Assembly: GCA_035726825.1 (NCBI GenBank)
Contig: JALNTX010000019.1
Location: forward strand, 1 to 64,000
DNA length: 64,000 nucleotides
DNA from: Pseudocitrobacter sp913778145
Lineage (GTDB): Bacteria; Pseudomonadota; Gammaproteobacteria; Enterobacterales; Enterobacteriaceae
Direction of reading: 5' to 3'
The notes beneath the pieces are model-generated. The model saw only the letters and a program-made list of their open reading frames with translations. It searched no databases and had not been told where the DNA came from. The position numbers and the translations under genes were made by a program. This document shows, in pieces, positions 8,789 to 17,028 of the stretch (its first letter is position 1; each line of letters opens with the position of its first letter).

Positions 8789-9355
8789 ATGAGTAATGCT
8801 GTCACTTCCGTGGCAACCTGTTACGGCCCGGTAAGCACCGAATTTATTGAGAAGGCGGCGAAAATTCGTCTGCTGATCCTTGACGTCGACGGCGTGCTGT
8901 CCGATGGCCTGATTTATATGGGCAATAACGGCGAAGAGCTGAAAGCCTTCAACGTGCGTGATGGCTACGGTATTCGCTGCGCACTGACGTCCGGAATCGA
9001 AGTTGCCATTATTACCGGGCGAAAAGCTAAACTGTTAGAAGACCGCTGTGATACGTTAGGAATTACCCATCTTTATCAAGGGCAATCCGATAAACTTATC
9101 GCCTTCCGCGAGCTGCTCGGCAAGCTCGGTTTGCAGGCCGATGAAGTCGCTTATGTGGGCGACGATCTCATTGACTGGCCAGTGATGGCAGAAGTCGGTT
9201 TAAGCGTTGCGGTTAATGACGCGCATCCGCTGTTGCTGCCGCGCGCGGATTACGTTACCCGCATTGCGGGTGGGCGCGGCGCGGTCCGCGAAGTGTGCGA
9301 TCTCCTGTTGCTGGCGCAAGGGAAATTAGAGGAAGCCAAAGGGCAATCGATATGA
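8789..9355 (+). CDS. kdsC: 3-deoxy-D-manno-octulosonate 8-phosphate phosphatase
   Basis: KdsC removes phosphate from Kdo-8-phosphate to give Kdo. The 188 residues are a capless HAD phosphatase. The catalytic motif LDVDGVLSDG places the nucleophile and acid Asp at 32 and 34; IITGRK is motif II and VGDDLIDWPVM motif IV. The C-terminal GGRGAVREVCDLLL is the loop that covers neighbouring active sites in the tetramer. Its stop overlaps the lptC start as ATGA. Confidence 0.97.
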   Translation: MSNAVTSVATCYGPVSTEFIEKAAKIRLLILDVDGVLSDGLIYMGNNGEELKAFNVRDGYGIRCALTSGIEVAIITGRKAKLLEDRCDTLGITHLYQGQSDKLIAFRELLGKLGLQADEVAYVGDDLIDWPVMAEVGLSVAVNDAHPLLLPRADYVTRIAGGRGAVREVCDLLLLAQGKLEEAKGQSI

Positions 9356-9927
9356 GTAAAACCAGACGTTGGGTTATTATCCTGCTTTCGCTTGCGGCGC
9401 TCGTCCTCATTGGCGTGAATCTGGCCAGCAATGACGACGACGGCCAGGCAGCGGTTAACACCAACGATCCAACGTATAAAAGCGAACATACCGATACGGT
9501 GGTCTACAGCCCTGAAGGCGCGTTGAATTATCGGTTAATCGCAGAACACGTCGAGTATTTTTCCGACGATGCTATCTCGTGGTTTACCCAGCCGCGACTG
9601 ACCACCTTTGACACCGAAAAAGTGCCAACCTGGTCAATCAAAGCCGATAAAGCGAAGCTGACAAACGATCGCATGCTGTACCTTTATGGTCACGTTGAAG
9701 TCAATGCGCTGACCCCTGACGCGCAATTGCGCAAAATTACGACGGATAACGCCCGGATCAACCTGGTCACACAGGATGTTACCTCTGATGATTTGGTGAC
9801 GTTATACGGAACGACATTTAATTCCAGCGGCCTGAAAATGCGCGGCAATTTACGCAGCAAGAACGCCGAGCTGATTGAAAAGGTTAGAACCTCCTATGAA
9901 ATTCAGAACAAACAAACTCAGCCTTAA
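9352..9927 (+). CDS. lptC: LptC, inner-membrane-anchored LPS transport protein
   Basis: LptC receives LPS from LptB2FG and hands it to the periplasmic LptA bridge. The start at 9352 (ATGA overlap with kdsC) gives 191 residues, the E. coli length. One N-terminal transmembrane helix (~7-24, WVIILLSLAALVLIGVNLA) is followed by a beta-jellyroll OstA-like domain. The gene overlaps the start of lptA by 32 bp, so the C-terminal LptA-contact region and the LptA signal peptide are encoded by the same DNA in different frames. Confidence 0.96.
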   Translation: MSKTRRWVIILLSLAALVLIGVNLASNDDDGQAAVNTNDPTYKSEHTDTVVYSPEGALNYRLIAEHVEYFSDDAISWFTQPRLTTFDTEKVPTWSIKADKAKLTNDRMLYLYGHVEVNALTPDAQLRKITTDNARINLVTQDVTSDDLVTLYGTTFNSSGLKMRGNLRSKNAELIEKVRTSYEIQNKQTQP

Positions 9928-10450
9928 GCTGGCGCTCGCCGGTTCTCTGCTGGCAGCCAGCCTGCCGGCACTGGCACTGACTGGTGATACTGACCAGCCG
10001 ATTCATATTGAATCCGATCAGCAGTCGCTGGATATGCAGGGCAATATCGTGACCTTTACTGGCAACGTTATTGTGACCCAGGGCAGTATCAAAATTAACG
10101 CCGATAAGGTCGTGGTGACCCGTCCTGGCGGCGAAAAAGGCAAAGAAGTGATCGACGGTTACGGTAACCCGGCCACCTTCTATCAAATGCAGGACAACGG
10201 CAAGCCGGTGAAAGGCCACGCCGCCAAAATGCATTATGAACTGCAAAGTGATTTCGTGGTGCTGACCGGCAACGCGTATCTGGAACAGGTCGACAGCAAC
10301 ATCAAGGGCGACAAAATCACTTACCTGGTTAAAGAACAGAAAATGCAGGCGTTTAGCGAAAAAGGTAAACGCGTAACGACCGTTCTGGTTCCGTCCCAGT
10401 TGCAGGACAAAAACAAAGACCAGGCTCCGGCACAGAAGAAGAGTAACTAA
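9896..10450 (+). CDS. lptA: LptA, periplasmic LPS bridge protein
   Basis: LptA polymerises head to tail into the periplasmic bridge that carries LPS to LptD. The 184-residue precursor has a signal peptide of ~27 residues ending ASLPALA, then the OstA/LptA beta-jellyroll starting LTGDTDQPIHIESDQQSLDM. The ATG at 9896 was chosen because it gives this signal peptide; the ATG seven codons upstream would put charged residues ahead of it. The tail is Lys/Gln-rich (PAQKKSN). It lies 6 bp before lptB. Confidence 0.97.
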   Translation: MKFRTNKLSLKLALAGSLLAASLPALALTGDTDQPIHIESDQQSLDMQGNIVTFTGNVIVTQGSIKINADKVVVTRPGGEKGKEVIDGYGNPATFYQMQDNGKPVKGHAAKMHYELQSDFVVLTGNAYLEQVDSNIKGDKITYLVKEQKMQAFSEKGKRVTTVLVPSQLQDKNKDQAPAQKKSN

Positions 10451-10456
10451 TTCGTT

Positions 10457-11182
10457 ATGGCGACATTAACTGCAAAGAACCTGGCTAAAGCCTACAAAGG
10501 CCGCCGCGTGGTAGAGGATGTCAGTCTGACCGTCAATTCCGGTGAGATTGTGGGCCTGCTTGGGCCGAACGGCGCGGGTAAAACCACCACCTTCTACATG
10601 GTGGTCGGTATCGTGCCACGCGATGCGGGCAATATCATTATTGATGACGAAGATATCAGCCTGCTGCCGCTGCACGCCCGTGCGCGCCGTGGGATTGGCT
10701 ATCTGCCGCAGGAAGCGTCCATTTTCCGTCGTCTGAGCGTATACGACAACCTGATGGCCGTGCTGCAAATTCGCGACGATCTCACCAGCGAACAGCGCGA
10801 AGACCGCTGTAATGAGCTGATGGAAGAGTTCCACATCGAACACCTGCGCGACAACATGGGTCAGTCGCTCTCCGGGGGCGAACGCCGCCGCGTAGAGATC
10901 GCCCGCGCGCTGGCTGCAAATCCGAAATTTATCCTGCTGGATGAACCGTTTGCCGGTGTTGACCCAATTTCCGTTATCGATATCAAACACATCATTGAGC
11001 ACCTGCGCGACAGCGGCCTTGGCGTGTTAATCACTGACCACAACGTCCGCGAAACGCTGGCGGTGTGTGAGCGTGCGTATATCGTCAGCCAGGGGAAACT
11101 TATCGCCCACGGCACCCCGACGGAGATCTTACAAGACGAACATGTTAAACGTGTGTATCTTGGGGAAGACTTCAGACTCTGA
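10457..11182 (+). CDS. lptB: LptB, ATPase of the LPS exporter
   Basis: LptB is the cytoplasmic ATPase of LptB2FGC, which extracts LPS from the inner membrane. The 241 residues carry Walker A GPNGAGKTT (Lys 42), signature LSGGERRRVEIARAL, Walker B FILLDEPFAGVDP and the switch His in ITDHNVRE. The LptF/G contact region YLPQEASIFRRLSVYDNL is intact. It is followed after 47 bp by rpoN, the usual order in gammaproteobacteria. Confidence 0.98.
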   Translation: MATLTAKNLAKAYKGRRVVEDVSLTVNSGEIVGLLGPNGAGKTTTFYMVVGIVPRDAGNIIIDDEDISLLPLHARARRGIGYLPQEASIFRRLSVYDNLMAVLQIRDDLTSEQREDRCNELMEEFHIEHLRDNMGQSLSGGERRRVEIARALAANPKFILLDEPFAGVDPISVIDIKHIIEHLRDSGLGVLITDHNVRETLAVCERAYIVSQGKLIAHGTPTEILQDEHVKRVYLGEDFRL

Positions 11183-11229
11183 TAGGGTAGAAGTATGAGA
11201 GAGGTTAGCCGGAGATTATCGCACTGAAC

Positions 11230-12663
11230 ATGAAGCAAGGTTTGCAATTAAGGCTCAGCCAACAGCTCGCCATGACGCCACAGCTGCAACAGGCCATTCG
11301 CTTGTTACAGCTGTCGACGCTGGAGCTACAGCAGGAACTTCAGCAAGCGCTGGAGAGTAATCCCCTGCTTGAGCAAACCGATATTCATGAAGAAATCGAC
11401 GCCAAAGAGACGCCGGATAACGAAACGTTAGACAGCGTTGACGCCCTCGAACAGAAAGAGATGCCGGAAGAGCTGCCGCTTGACGCCAGCTGGGACGAAA
11501 TCTACACCGCCGGAACGCCTTCGGGTACTGGCGCAGATTACCAGGATGACGAACTGCCGGTCTATCAGGGCGAGACCACCCAGTCCCTTCAGGATTACCT
11601 GATGTGGCAGGTGGAACTCACGCCGTTTACCGATACCGACCGCGCAATAGCCACCTCCATCGTCGATGCCGTTGACGATACCGGTTATCTGACCGTCCCG
11701 CTGGAAGATATCCTTGAGAGCATGGGCGATGACGAAATCGGTCTGGATGAAGTTGAAGCGGTGCTTAAACGGATCCAGCGATTTGACCCGGTGGGCGTCG
11801 CCGCCCGCGATCTCCGTGATTGCCTGCTTATCCAGCTCTCTCAGTTTGCCAAAGAAACCCCCCGTCTCGCCGAAGCCCGCCTGATCATCAGCGACCATCT
11901 CGATCTGCTTGCCAACCACGATTTCCGATCGTTAATGCGCGTCACGCGTCTGAAAGAGGACGTGCTGAAAGAAGCGGTGGATCTGATCCAGTCACTGGAT
12001 CCGCGTCCAGGTCAGTCGATCCAGACCGGCGAGCCGGAGTATGTCATTCCTGATGTGCTGGTGCGCAAAGTCAGTGGCCGCTGGGTGGTGGAACTCAACG
12101 CCGACAGCATTCCACGTTTGCAAATCAATCAGCACTACGCGAGCATGTGTAATAACGTCCGTAACGACGCCGACAGCCAGTTTATTCGCAGTAATCTCCA
12201 GGATGCGAAGTGGCTGATTAAAAGTCTTGAAAGCCGCAACGACACGTTGCTGCGCGTCAGCCGCTGCATCGTTGAGCAGCAGCAGGCGTTTTTTGAGTCC
12301 GGCGAAGAATACATGAAACCGATGGTGCTGGCGGATATCGCCCAGACCGTCGAGATGCACGAGTCCACCATTTCACGCGTGACGACGCAGAAGTATTTGC
12401 ATAGTCCACGCGGCATTTTTGAGCTTAAGTATTTCTTCTCAAGCCATGTAAATACCGAAGGCGGCGGCGAAGCGTCGTCAACGGCAATTCGCGCGCTGGT
12501 GAAGAAATTGATTGCCGCGGAAAATCCCGCGAAACCACTGAGCGACAGTAAGCTGACCTCTATGCTCTCCGATCAGGGTATCATGGTGGCCCGCCGTACC
12601 GTTGCGAAGTACCGAGAGTCTTTATCCATTCCGCCGTCTAACCAGCGTAAACAACTGGTCTGA
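11230..12663 (+). CDS. rpoN: RNA polymerase sigma-54 factor
   Basis: Sigma-54 directs RNA polymerase to -24/-12 promoters that need an AAA+ activator, including nitrogen-assimilation genes. The 477 residues show the three regions: Gln/Leu-rich region I (LQLRLSQQLAMTPQLQQAI), an acidic region II (~50-110), and region III with the helix-turn-helix and the RpoN box ARRTVAKYRE at 454-463. It begins the rpoN-hpf-ptsN-rapZ-npr group, which couples sigma-54 and nitrogen PTS genes. Confidence 0.98.
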   Translation: MKQGLQLRLSQQLAMTPQLQQAIRLLQLSTLELQQELQQALESNPLLEQTDIHEEIDAKETPDNETLDSVDALEQKEMPEELPLDASWDEIYTAGTPSGTGADYQDDELPVYQGETTQSLQDYLMWQVELTPFTDTDRAIATSIVDAVDDTGYLTVPLEDILESMGDDEIGLDEVEAVLKRIQRFDPVGVAARDLRDCLLIQLSQFAKETPRLAEARLIISDHLDLLANHDFRSLMRVTRLKEDVLKEAVDLIQSLDPRPGQSIQTGEPEYVIPDVLVRKVSGRWVVELNADSIPRLQINQHYASMCNNVRNDADSQFIRSNLQDAKWLIKSLESRNDTLLRVSRCIVEQQQAFFESGEEYMKPMVLADIAQTVEMHESTISRVTTQKYLHSPRGIFELKYFFSSHVNTEGGGEASSTAIRALVKKLIAAENPAKPLSDSKLTSMLSDQGIMVARRTVAKYRESLSIPPSNQRKQLV

Positions 12664-12685
12664 CTCAACCGATAAGGAAGACACT

Positions 12686-12973
12686 ATGCAGCTCAACATC
12701 ACTGGACACAACGTCGAAATCACTGAAGCCCTGCGCGATTTCATCAACACGAAATTCGTGAAGCTGGAACAGTATTTTGAGAGGATCAATCAGGTCTATA
12801 TTGTGTTAAAAGTGGAGAAATTGACGCACATCTCGGATGCGACCCTGCATGTTAACGGGGGCGAACTTCATGCCAGCGCGGAAGGGCAAGATATGTATGC
12901 CGCTCTCGATCTGTTGATCGACAAACTGGCGCGGCAGTTAAACAAACATAAAGATAAACTGAAACAACACTAA
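12686..12973 (+). CDS. hpf: Ribosome hibernation promoting factor
   Basis: HPF binds the 30S decoding region and promotes formation of inactive 100S ribosome dimers in stationary phase. The ATG at 12686 gives 95 residues (MQLNITGHNVEITEALRDFI...), the length of short HPF; earlier in-frame starts lie in rpoN. AAGGAAG at ~12673-12679 is the ribosome binding site. The S30AE domain spans the whole protein. It sits 22 bp after rpoN. Confidence 0.97.
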   Translation: MQLNITGHNVEITEALRDFINTKFVKLEQYFERINQVYIVLKVEKLTHISDATLHVNGGELHASAEGQDMYAALDLLIDKLARQLNKHKDKLKQH

Positions 12974-12985
12974 TTGTCCGGGCGG

Positions 12986-13014
12986 TCGCCCGATGCCGGT
13001 AAAGTGTCGGGCGA
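12986..13014 (+). other. Intercistronic hairpin between hpf and ptsN
   Basis: Perfect 8-bp arms TCGCCCGA (12986-12993) and TCGGGCGA (13007-13014) enclose a 13-base loop, just ahead of the ptsN ribosome binding region. No T tract follows, so it is more likely an RNA stability or processing element than a terminator. Confidence 0.5.
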
Positions 13015-13029
13015 TGCTTAGGTGAAATT

Positions 13030-13518
13030 ATGATAAATAACGATTCGGCTCTACAACTGAGCAATGTGCTTAACCAGGAATGTACCCGCAGTGCTGTTCA
13101 CTGCCAGAGTAAAAAACGTGCGCTGGAAATCATCAGTGAACTGGCGGCAAAGCAGTTAGGGCTGCCTCCGCAGGTGGTGTTTGAAGCGATACTCACCCGC
13201 GAGAAAATGGGCAGTACCGGGATTGGCAACGGCATCGCCATTCCGCACGGTAAACTGGAAGAAGATACGCTGCGCGCCGTGGGCGTTTTTGTACAGCTTG
13301 AAACGCCGATCGCGTTTGACGCCATCGATAATCAACCGGTCGACCTGCTGTTTGCCCTGCTGGTGCCCGCAGATCAAACAAAAACGCACTTGCATACGCT
13401 TTCACTGGTGGCGAAACGTCTGGCGGATAAAACCATCTGCCGCCGCCTGCGCTCGGCGCAGAGTGACGAAGAGCTTTATCAAATCATCACCGAAACGGAA
13501 AACAGTGATGAAGCGTAA
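13030..13518 (+). CDS. ptsN: Nitrogen PTS enzyme IIA (EIIANtr)
   Basis: PtsN is the terminal phospho-acceptor of the regulatory PTSNtr chain (PtsP to NPr to PtsN). In its dephospho form it controls K+ uptake (TrkA, KdpD) and other targets in E. coli. The 162 residues form a PTS EIIA type 2 domain; the phosphorylated His is at 73 in GIAIPHGKLEEDT. It lies between hpf and rapZ, with npr two genes downstream, so both soluble PTSNtr partners are in one group. Confidence 0.97.
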   Translation: MINNDSALQLSNVLNQECTRSAVHCQSKKRALEIISELAAKQLGLPPQVVFEAILTREKMGSTGIGNGIAIPHGKLEEDTLRAVGVFVQLETPIAFDAIDNQPVDLLFALLVPADQTKTHLHTLSLVAKRLADKTICRRLRSAQSDEELYQIITETENSDEA

Positions 13519-13551
13519 GGGAAATGAGTTCGTACTGAGGAGAAACGGTAC

Positions 13552-14406
13552 ATGGTACTGATGATCGTCAGCGGCCGCTCAGGCTCGGGTAAGTCCGTGG
13601 CCTTACGGGCGCTGGAAGATATGGGTTTCTACTGTGTGGACAACCTGCCGGTAGTCCTGCTGCCAGAGCTTGCGAAAACGTTGGCCGACCGGGAAATCTC
13701 CGCCGCCGTCAGTATCGACGTGCGTAACATGCCGGAGTCGCCGGAAATCTTCGAAAAAGCGATGGAAAATCTGCCGGACGCATTTTCTCCACAACTGCTG
13801 TTCCTTGATGCCGATCGCAATACGCTGATCCGCCGTTACAGCGACACGCGCCGTCTGCACCCGCTTTCCAGCAAAAACCTGTCACTGGAGAGCGCCATCG
13901 ACAAAGAGAGCGACCTGCTGGAGCCGCTGCGCTCACGCGCGGACCTTATCGTCGATACCTCCGAAATGTCGGTACACGAACTGGCAGAAATGCTGCGTAC
14001 CCGTCTGCTGGGTAAACGCGAGCGCGAACTGACGATGGTATTTGAATCCTTCGGCTTCAAGCACGGTATTCCTATCGATGCGGATTACGTTTTCGACGTA
14101 CGCTTCCTGCCGAACCCGCACTGGGATCCGAAACTGCGCCCAATGACCGGCCTCGATAAACCTGTTGCCGCATTCCTCGACAGGCATACGGAAGTCCATA
14201 ACTTTATCTACCAGACCCGCAGCTATCTTGAGCTATGGTTACCTATGCTGGAAACCAATAACCGTAGCTACCTGACCGTGGCGATTGGCTGTACCGGCGG
14301 TAAGCACCGTTCGGTGTATGTTGCCGAACAACTGGCTGACTACTTCCGCTCACGCGGCAAGAACGTGCAGTCTCGTCACCGGACGCTGGAAAAACGTAAA
14401 TCATGA
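13552..14406 (+). CDS. rapZ: RNase adapter protein RapZ
   Basis: RapZ binds the sRNA GlmZ and presents it to RNase E for cleavage, tuning GlmS and amino-sugar supply; it also senses glucosamine 6-phosphate. The 284 residues have Walker A GRSGSGKS at 8-15, the N-terminal P-loop domain, and a C-terminal domain with GCTGGKHRSVYVAEQL that binds sugar phosphate and RNA. The basic tail SRHRTLEKRK contributes to RNA binding in E. coli. GAGG before the start is a good ribosome binding site; the 3' end overlaps npr by 4 bp (ATGA). Confidence 0.97.
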   Translation: MVLMIVSGRSGSGKSVALRALEDMGFYCVDNLPVVLLPELAKTLADREISAAVSIDVRNMPESPEIFEKAMENLPDAFSPQLLFLDADRNTLIRRYSDTRRLHPLSSKNLSLESAIDKESDLLEPLRSRADLIVDTSEMSVHELAEMLRTRLLGKRERELTMVFESFGFKHGIPIDADYVFDVRFLPNPHWDPKLRPMTGLDKPVAAFLDRHTEVHNFIYQTRSYLELWLPMLETNNRSYLTVAIGCTGGKHRSVYVAEQLADYFRSRGKNVQSRHRTLEKRKS

Positions 14407-14675
14407 CCGTTAAGCAAACCGTTGAAATCACCAATCGGCTGGGCATGCACGCCCGGCCCGCGATGAAGCTGTTTGAACTGATGCAGGGATTTGATGCGGA
14501 AGTGCTGCTGCGTAACGATGAAGGCACCGAAGCGGAAGCCAACAGCGTGATTGCGCTGCTGATGCTGGATTCCGCCAAAGGTCGCCAGATTGAAGTAGAA
14601 GCCTCTGGCCCGCAGGAAGTTGAAGCACTGGCCGCGGTTATCGCGCTGTTTGAATCCGGGTTTGATGAAGATTAA
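14403..14675 (+). CDS. npr: Phosphocarrier protein NPr of the nitrogen PTS
   Basis: NPr passes phosphate from EINtr (PtsP) to PtsN. The 90 residues form an HPr-like domain with active-site His 16 in NRLGMHARPAM and the conserved Ser region NSVIALLML. Its ATG overlaps the rapZ stop (ATGA), suggesting coupling. It is the last gene of the rpoN group, followed by a REP element and a terminator. Confidence 0.97.
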   Translation: MTVKQTVEITNRLGMHARPAMKLFELMQGFDAEVLLRNDEGTEAEANSVIALLMLDSAKGRQIEVEASGPQEVEALAAVIALFESGFDED

Positions 14676-14691
14676 GTAGTCTCCCTTCCCC

Positions 14692-14726
14692 ATGCCGGAT
14701 GGCGGCTTCGCCTTATCCGGCCTACG
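14692..14726. repeat. REP element after npr
   Basis: A single REP palindrome, ATGCCGGATGGCGGCTTCGC followed by CTTATCCGGCCTACG, lies 17 bp after the npr stop and just before a terminator hairpin. Confidence 0.8.
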
Positions 14727-14742
14727 AAAATATTCCTATCGC

Positions 14743-14768
14743 AAAAACGCCATTCGGCGTTTTTTTTT
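14743..14768 (+). terminator. Terminator of the rpoN-npr transcription unit
   Basis: Stem AACGCC / GGCGTT with a four-base loop ATTC is followed by a run of nine T residues on the plus strand. It also has A residues on the left side, so it could work in both directions. Confidence 0.8.
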
Positions 14769-14834
14769 ATTAACCCTGTACAATTTGTGCGCTTTTTAGT
14801 CCAGGATTAACCTTAAGAAAACCTTAACATGGTT

Positions 14835-14868
14835 CGTTTATGTTTCATTTAAGTTTGGTGTCGATACT
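14835..14868 (+). promoter_or_regulatory. Candidate PhoP box and -10 of yrbL
   Basis: Two hexamers CGTTTA (14835-14840) and CATTTA (14846-14851) are separated by 5 bp, resembling the direct repeat bound by PhoP. A -10-like GATACT (14863-14868) follows 11 bp after the box, the spacing seen in PhoP-dependent promoters. E. coli yrbL is a known PhoP target. Confidence 0.55.
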
Positions 14869-14903
14869 AGTTAATTGTCAGCAAATAATTCCAGGAGCGC
14901 GTC

Positions 14904-15536
14904 ATGTTACATTTATCGGATCACACCCCCCTGGGCACCGGAAGACATCGTAAATGTTATGCGCATCCGGATGATGCCCAACGCTGTATCAAGATCGTTT
15001 ACAACAACGATCAGGGCGGCGACAAAGAGATCAAGCGTGAGCTGGGTTACTACGCCCATCTCAACCGTTATCTGAAAGACTGGAGCGGGATCCCGCGTTA
15101 TTACGGCACCGTTGAGACCGATTGCGGAACGGGTTACGTGTATGACGTAATCAGCGACTTTGACGGCAAACCGTCTATCACCTTAAAACAGTTCGCAGCC
15201 GAGTGTCGCTACGAAGAAGATCTGGTTGTTTTGCGTCAGATCCTGCGTTCGTTGAAGAAGTACATCACCGAAAATCATATTGTGACCATGACGCTGAAAC
15301 CGGCCAACATTCTGTGCCACCGTATCAGCGAATCCGAAGTGGTGCCGGTTATCTGCGATAACATCGGGGAATCGACCTTTATTCCACTGGCCACCTGGTC
15401 AAAATGGTTCTGTCGTCGTAAGCAGGAACGCCTGTGGGAACGCTTTATTGCTCAGCCGGTACTGGCTGCCGCGCTGAAGAACAGCAAGCCGCGCGAAGAG
15501 CGCAGCGCGCTGGAACTCTCTTCCCGCAAAGCTTAA
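14904..15536 (+). CDS. yrbL: YrbL family protein (PhoP-regulated, kinase-like fold)
   Basis: The 210 residues match E. coli YrbL in length and in motifs such as GTGRHRKCYAHPDD near the N-terminus, ELGYYAHLNRYLKDWSGIPR and TLKPANILCHR. The last resembles a protein-kinase catalytic loop, and a nearby ICDNIGESTF takes the place of DFG. This supports a degenerate kinase-like fold, but no biochemical role is established. AGGAG at ~14892-14896 sets the start at 14904. Its stop codon overlaps that of the convergent mtgA. Confidence 0.93.
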   Translation: MLHLSDHTPLGTGRHRKCYAHPDDAQRCIKIVYNNDQGGDKEIKRELGYYAHLNRYLKDWSGIPRYYGTVETDCGTGYVYDVISDFDGKPSITLKQFAAECRYEEDLVVLRQILRSLKKYITENHIVTMTLKPANILCHRISESEVVPVICDNIGESTFIPLATWSKWFCRRKQERLWERFIAQPVLAAALKNSKPREERSALELSSRKA

Positions 15537-16258
15537 TGCAGTTGGTGGCGGGTCATGAAAGATTCGCCACCGAGTTGACGCATCTGGCGCAGTATCCACG
15601 CCTGGCGGCTACGCACGTAGCCTGATGGGGCATCCGCTTTAAAGCGAATTGGGTTCGGTAATACGGCGGCTAACAGTGCCGCTTCCGACATGGTCAGCCT
15701 GCTGGCGGGTTTATGGAAATAGCGCTGCGCAGCGGCTTCAACGCCAAAGATGCCTTCGCCAAACTCAGCAATATTCAGATAAACGGTCAGGATGCGTTTC
15801 TTACTCCAGACGGTTTCGATTCCCACCGTTAGCCCCGCTTCCAGCCCTTTACGCAGCCAGCTACGACCATCCCACAGCAACAGGTTTTTCGCCGTCTGCT
15901 GCGACAACGTCGACGCGCCGCGAATGCGGTTTTCTTTGCGTTCGTTATGCGAAAGCGCCTTCTCGATCGCCTGAACATCGAACCCCCAGTGCTCCGGGAA
16001 TTTCTGATCTTCGGCGGCGATCACCGCCAGCCCCATCCACGGCGAGATCTCATCCATGCTGACCCAGTCGGAATGCGCCACATAATGGAAGTCGCAGCTA
16101 AACCAGGCGCTTAGCTGGCGCTCGACCATCACCGCAGAAAACGGTACGGGCACAAAGCTGAACAGCGCAATGCCGCCGCCCCAGAACAGCGCCAGCAGCA
16201 GCACAACGCGCCAGGCGATACGTTTTATCCACACCTGCGGTGAGACGCGCTTGCTCAT
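15533..16258 (-). CDS. mtgA: Monofunctional peptidoglycan glycosyltransferase
   Basis: MtgA polymerises lipid II into glycan strands without transpeptidase activity, helping at the divisome in E. coli. The 241 residues have one N-terminal transmembrane helix (~15-37) and a GT51 domain with the catalytic Glu 83 in AAEDQKFPEHWGFD and the second signature RGASTLSQQTAKNL. It overlaps elbB upstream by 4 bp (ATGA) and yrbL downstream through the stop codons. Confidence 0.97.
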   Translation of the reverse strand: MSKRVSPQVWIKRIAWRVVLLLALFWGGGIALFSFVPVPFSAVMVERQLSAWFSCDFHYVAHSDWVSMDEISPWMGLAVIAAEDQKFPEHWGFDVQAIEKALSHNERKENRIRGASTLSQQTAKNLLLWDGRSWLRKGLEAGLTVGIETVWSKKRILTVYLNIAEFGEGIFGVEAAAQRYFHKPASRLTMSEAALLAAVLPNPIRFKADAPSGYVRSRQAWILRQMRQLGGESFMTRHQLH

Positions 16259-16908
16259 TCAGCCAGAACCAGCACGCGCGCCACCAGCTTTTCAATGCCC
16301 TCGGCAGCTTCAGCGATGTTCTGCGCCAGCATATAAGCCGGTGTGGTCACCACTTTGTTGTCTTCATCTACAACGATGTCATCGACCGGGCACGGCACGT
16401 GTTCCGCGCCCATCTCTTCCAGCACTTCTGCGGTGTCGATATCCGTGCCGATAGTAATGCGTAGCGGGAAATCAAAAATCTTCGGCAACATCGCCGGGGC
16501 GATACACATAAAGCCGAGCGGTTTACCCGCCTGATGCATTGCCTGCGACAGGGCTTTCAGATGGGCGTCGACCTCGCACGCTGCGCCCTGCGTGGCGAAG
16601 TTACAGAGGTTTTTCGCCGCGCCAAAACCGCCGGGCACAATCAGTGCATCCAGCTCTTCCGCCTGCGCGCTGGCGAGCGGGCGCACGTCGCCGCGCGCAA
16701 TGCGTGCAGACTCGATCAGCACATTGCGGCTTTCACCCATCGCTTCTCCCGACAGGTGGTCGATAACATCAAACTGGCGCTTATCCGGCGCAAAGCACAC
16801 CGCCTGCGCGCCGCTACGGGCTATGGCCAGCAGCGTAATGGTGGCTTCGTGAATTTCAGACCCGTCATAGACACCGCAGCCGCTCAAAATAACGCCAATT
16901 TTTTTCAT
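16255..16908 (-). CDS. elbB: Glyoxalase ElbB (DJ-1/PfpI-like)
   Basis: The 217 residues form a class I glutamine-amidotransferase-like fold (MKKIGVILSGCGVYDGSEIH, VPGGFGAAKNL, GFMCIAPAM with the nucleophile-elbow Cys). E. coli ElbB was linked to isoprenoid production and later reported to have glyoxalase activity; the in vivo substrate is uncertain. It precedes mtgA with a 4-bp overlap. The upstream gap to 17028 also holds the arcZ promoter on the other strand. Confidence 0.92.
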   Translation of the reverse strand: MKKIGVILSGCGVYDGSEIHEATITLLAIARSGAQAVCFAPDKRQFDVIDHLSGEAMGESRNVLIESARIARGDVRPLASAQAEELDALIVPGGFGAAKNLCNFATQGAACEVDAHLKALSQAMHQAGKPLGFMCIAPAMLPKIFDFPLRITIGTDIDTAEVLEEMGAEHVPCPVDDIVVDEDNKVVTTPAYMLAQNIAEAAEGIEKLVARVLVLAE

Positions 16909-17028
16909 GATGCTTATCCCTCGCTGTAACTGACTGAAGATTATTACTCTTTCTGATTAACTCGTTATGCTTCACATATTTTGCTGATTCATGTAACAAA
17001 TGTTTCAAGTTTTGCTATCTTAATCTGC

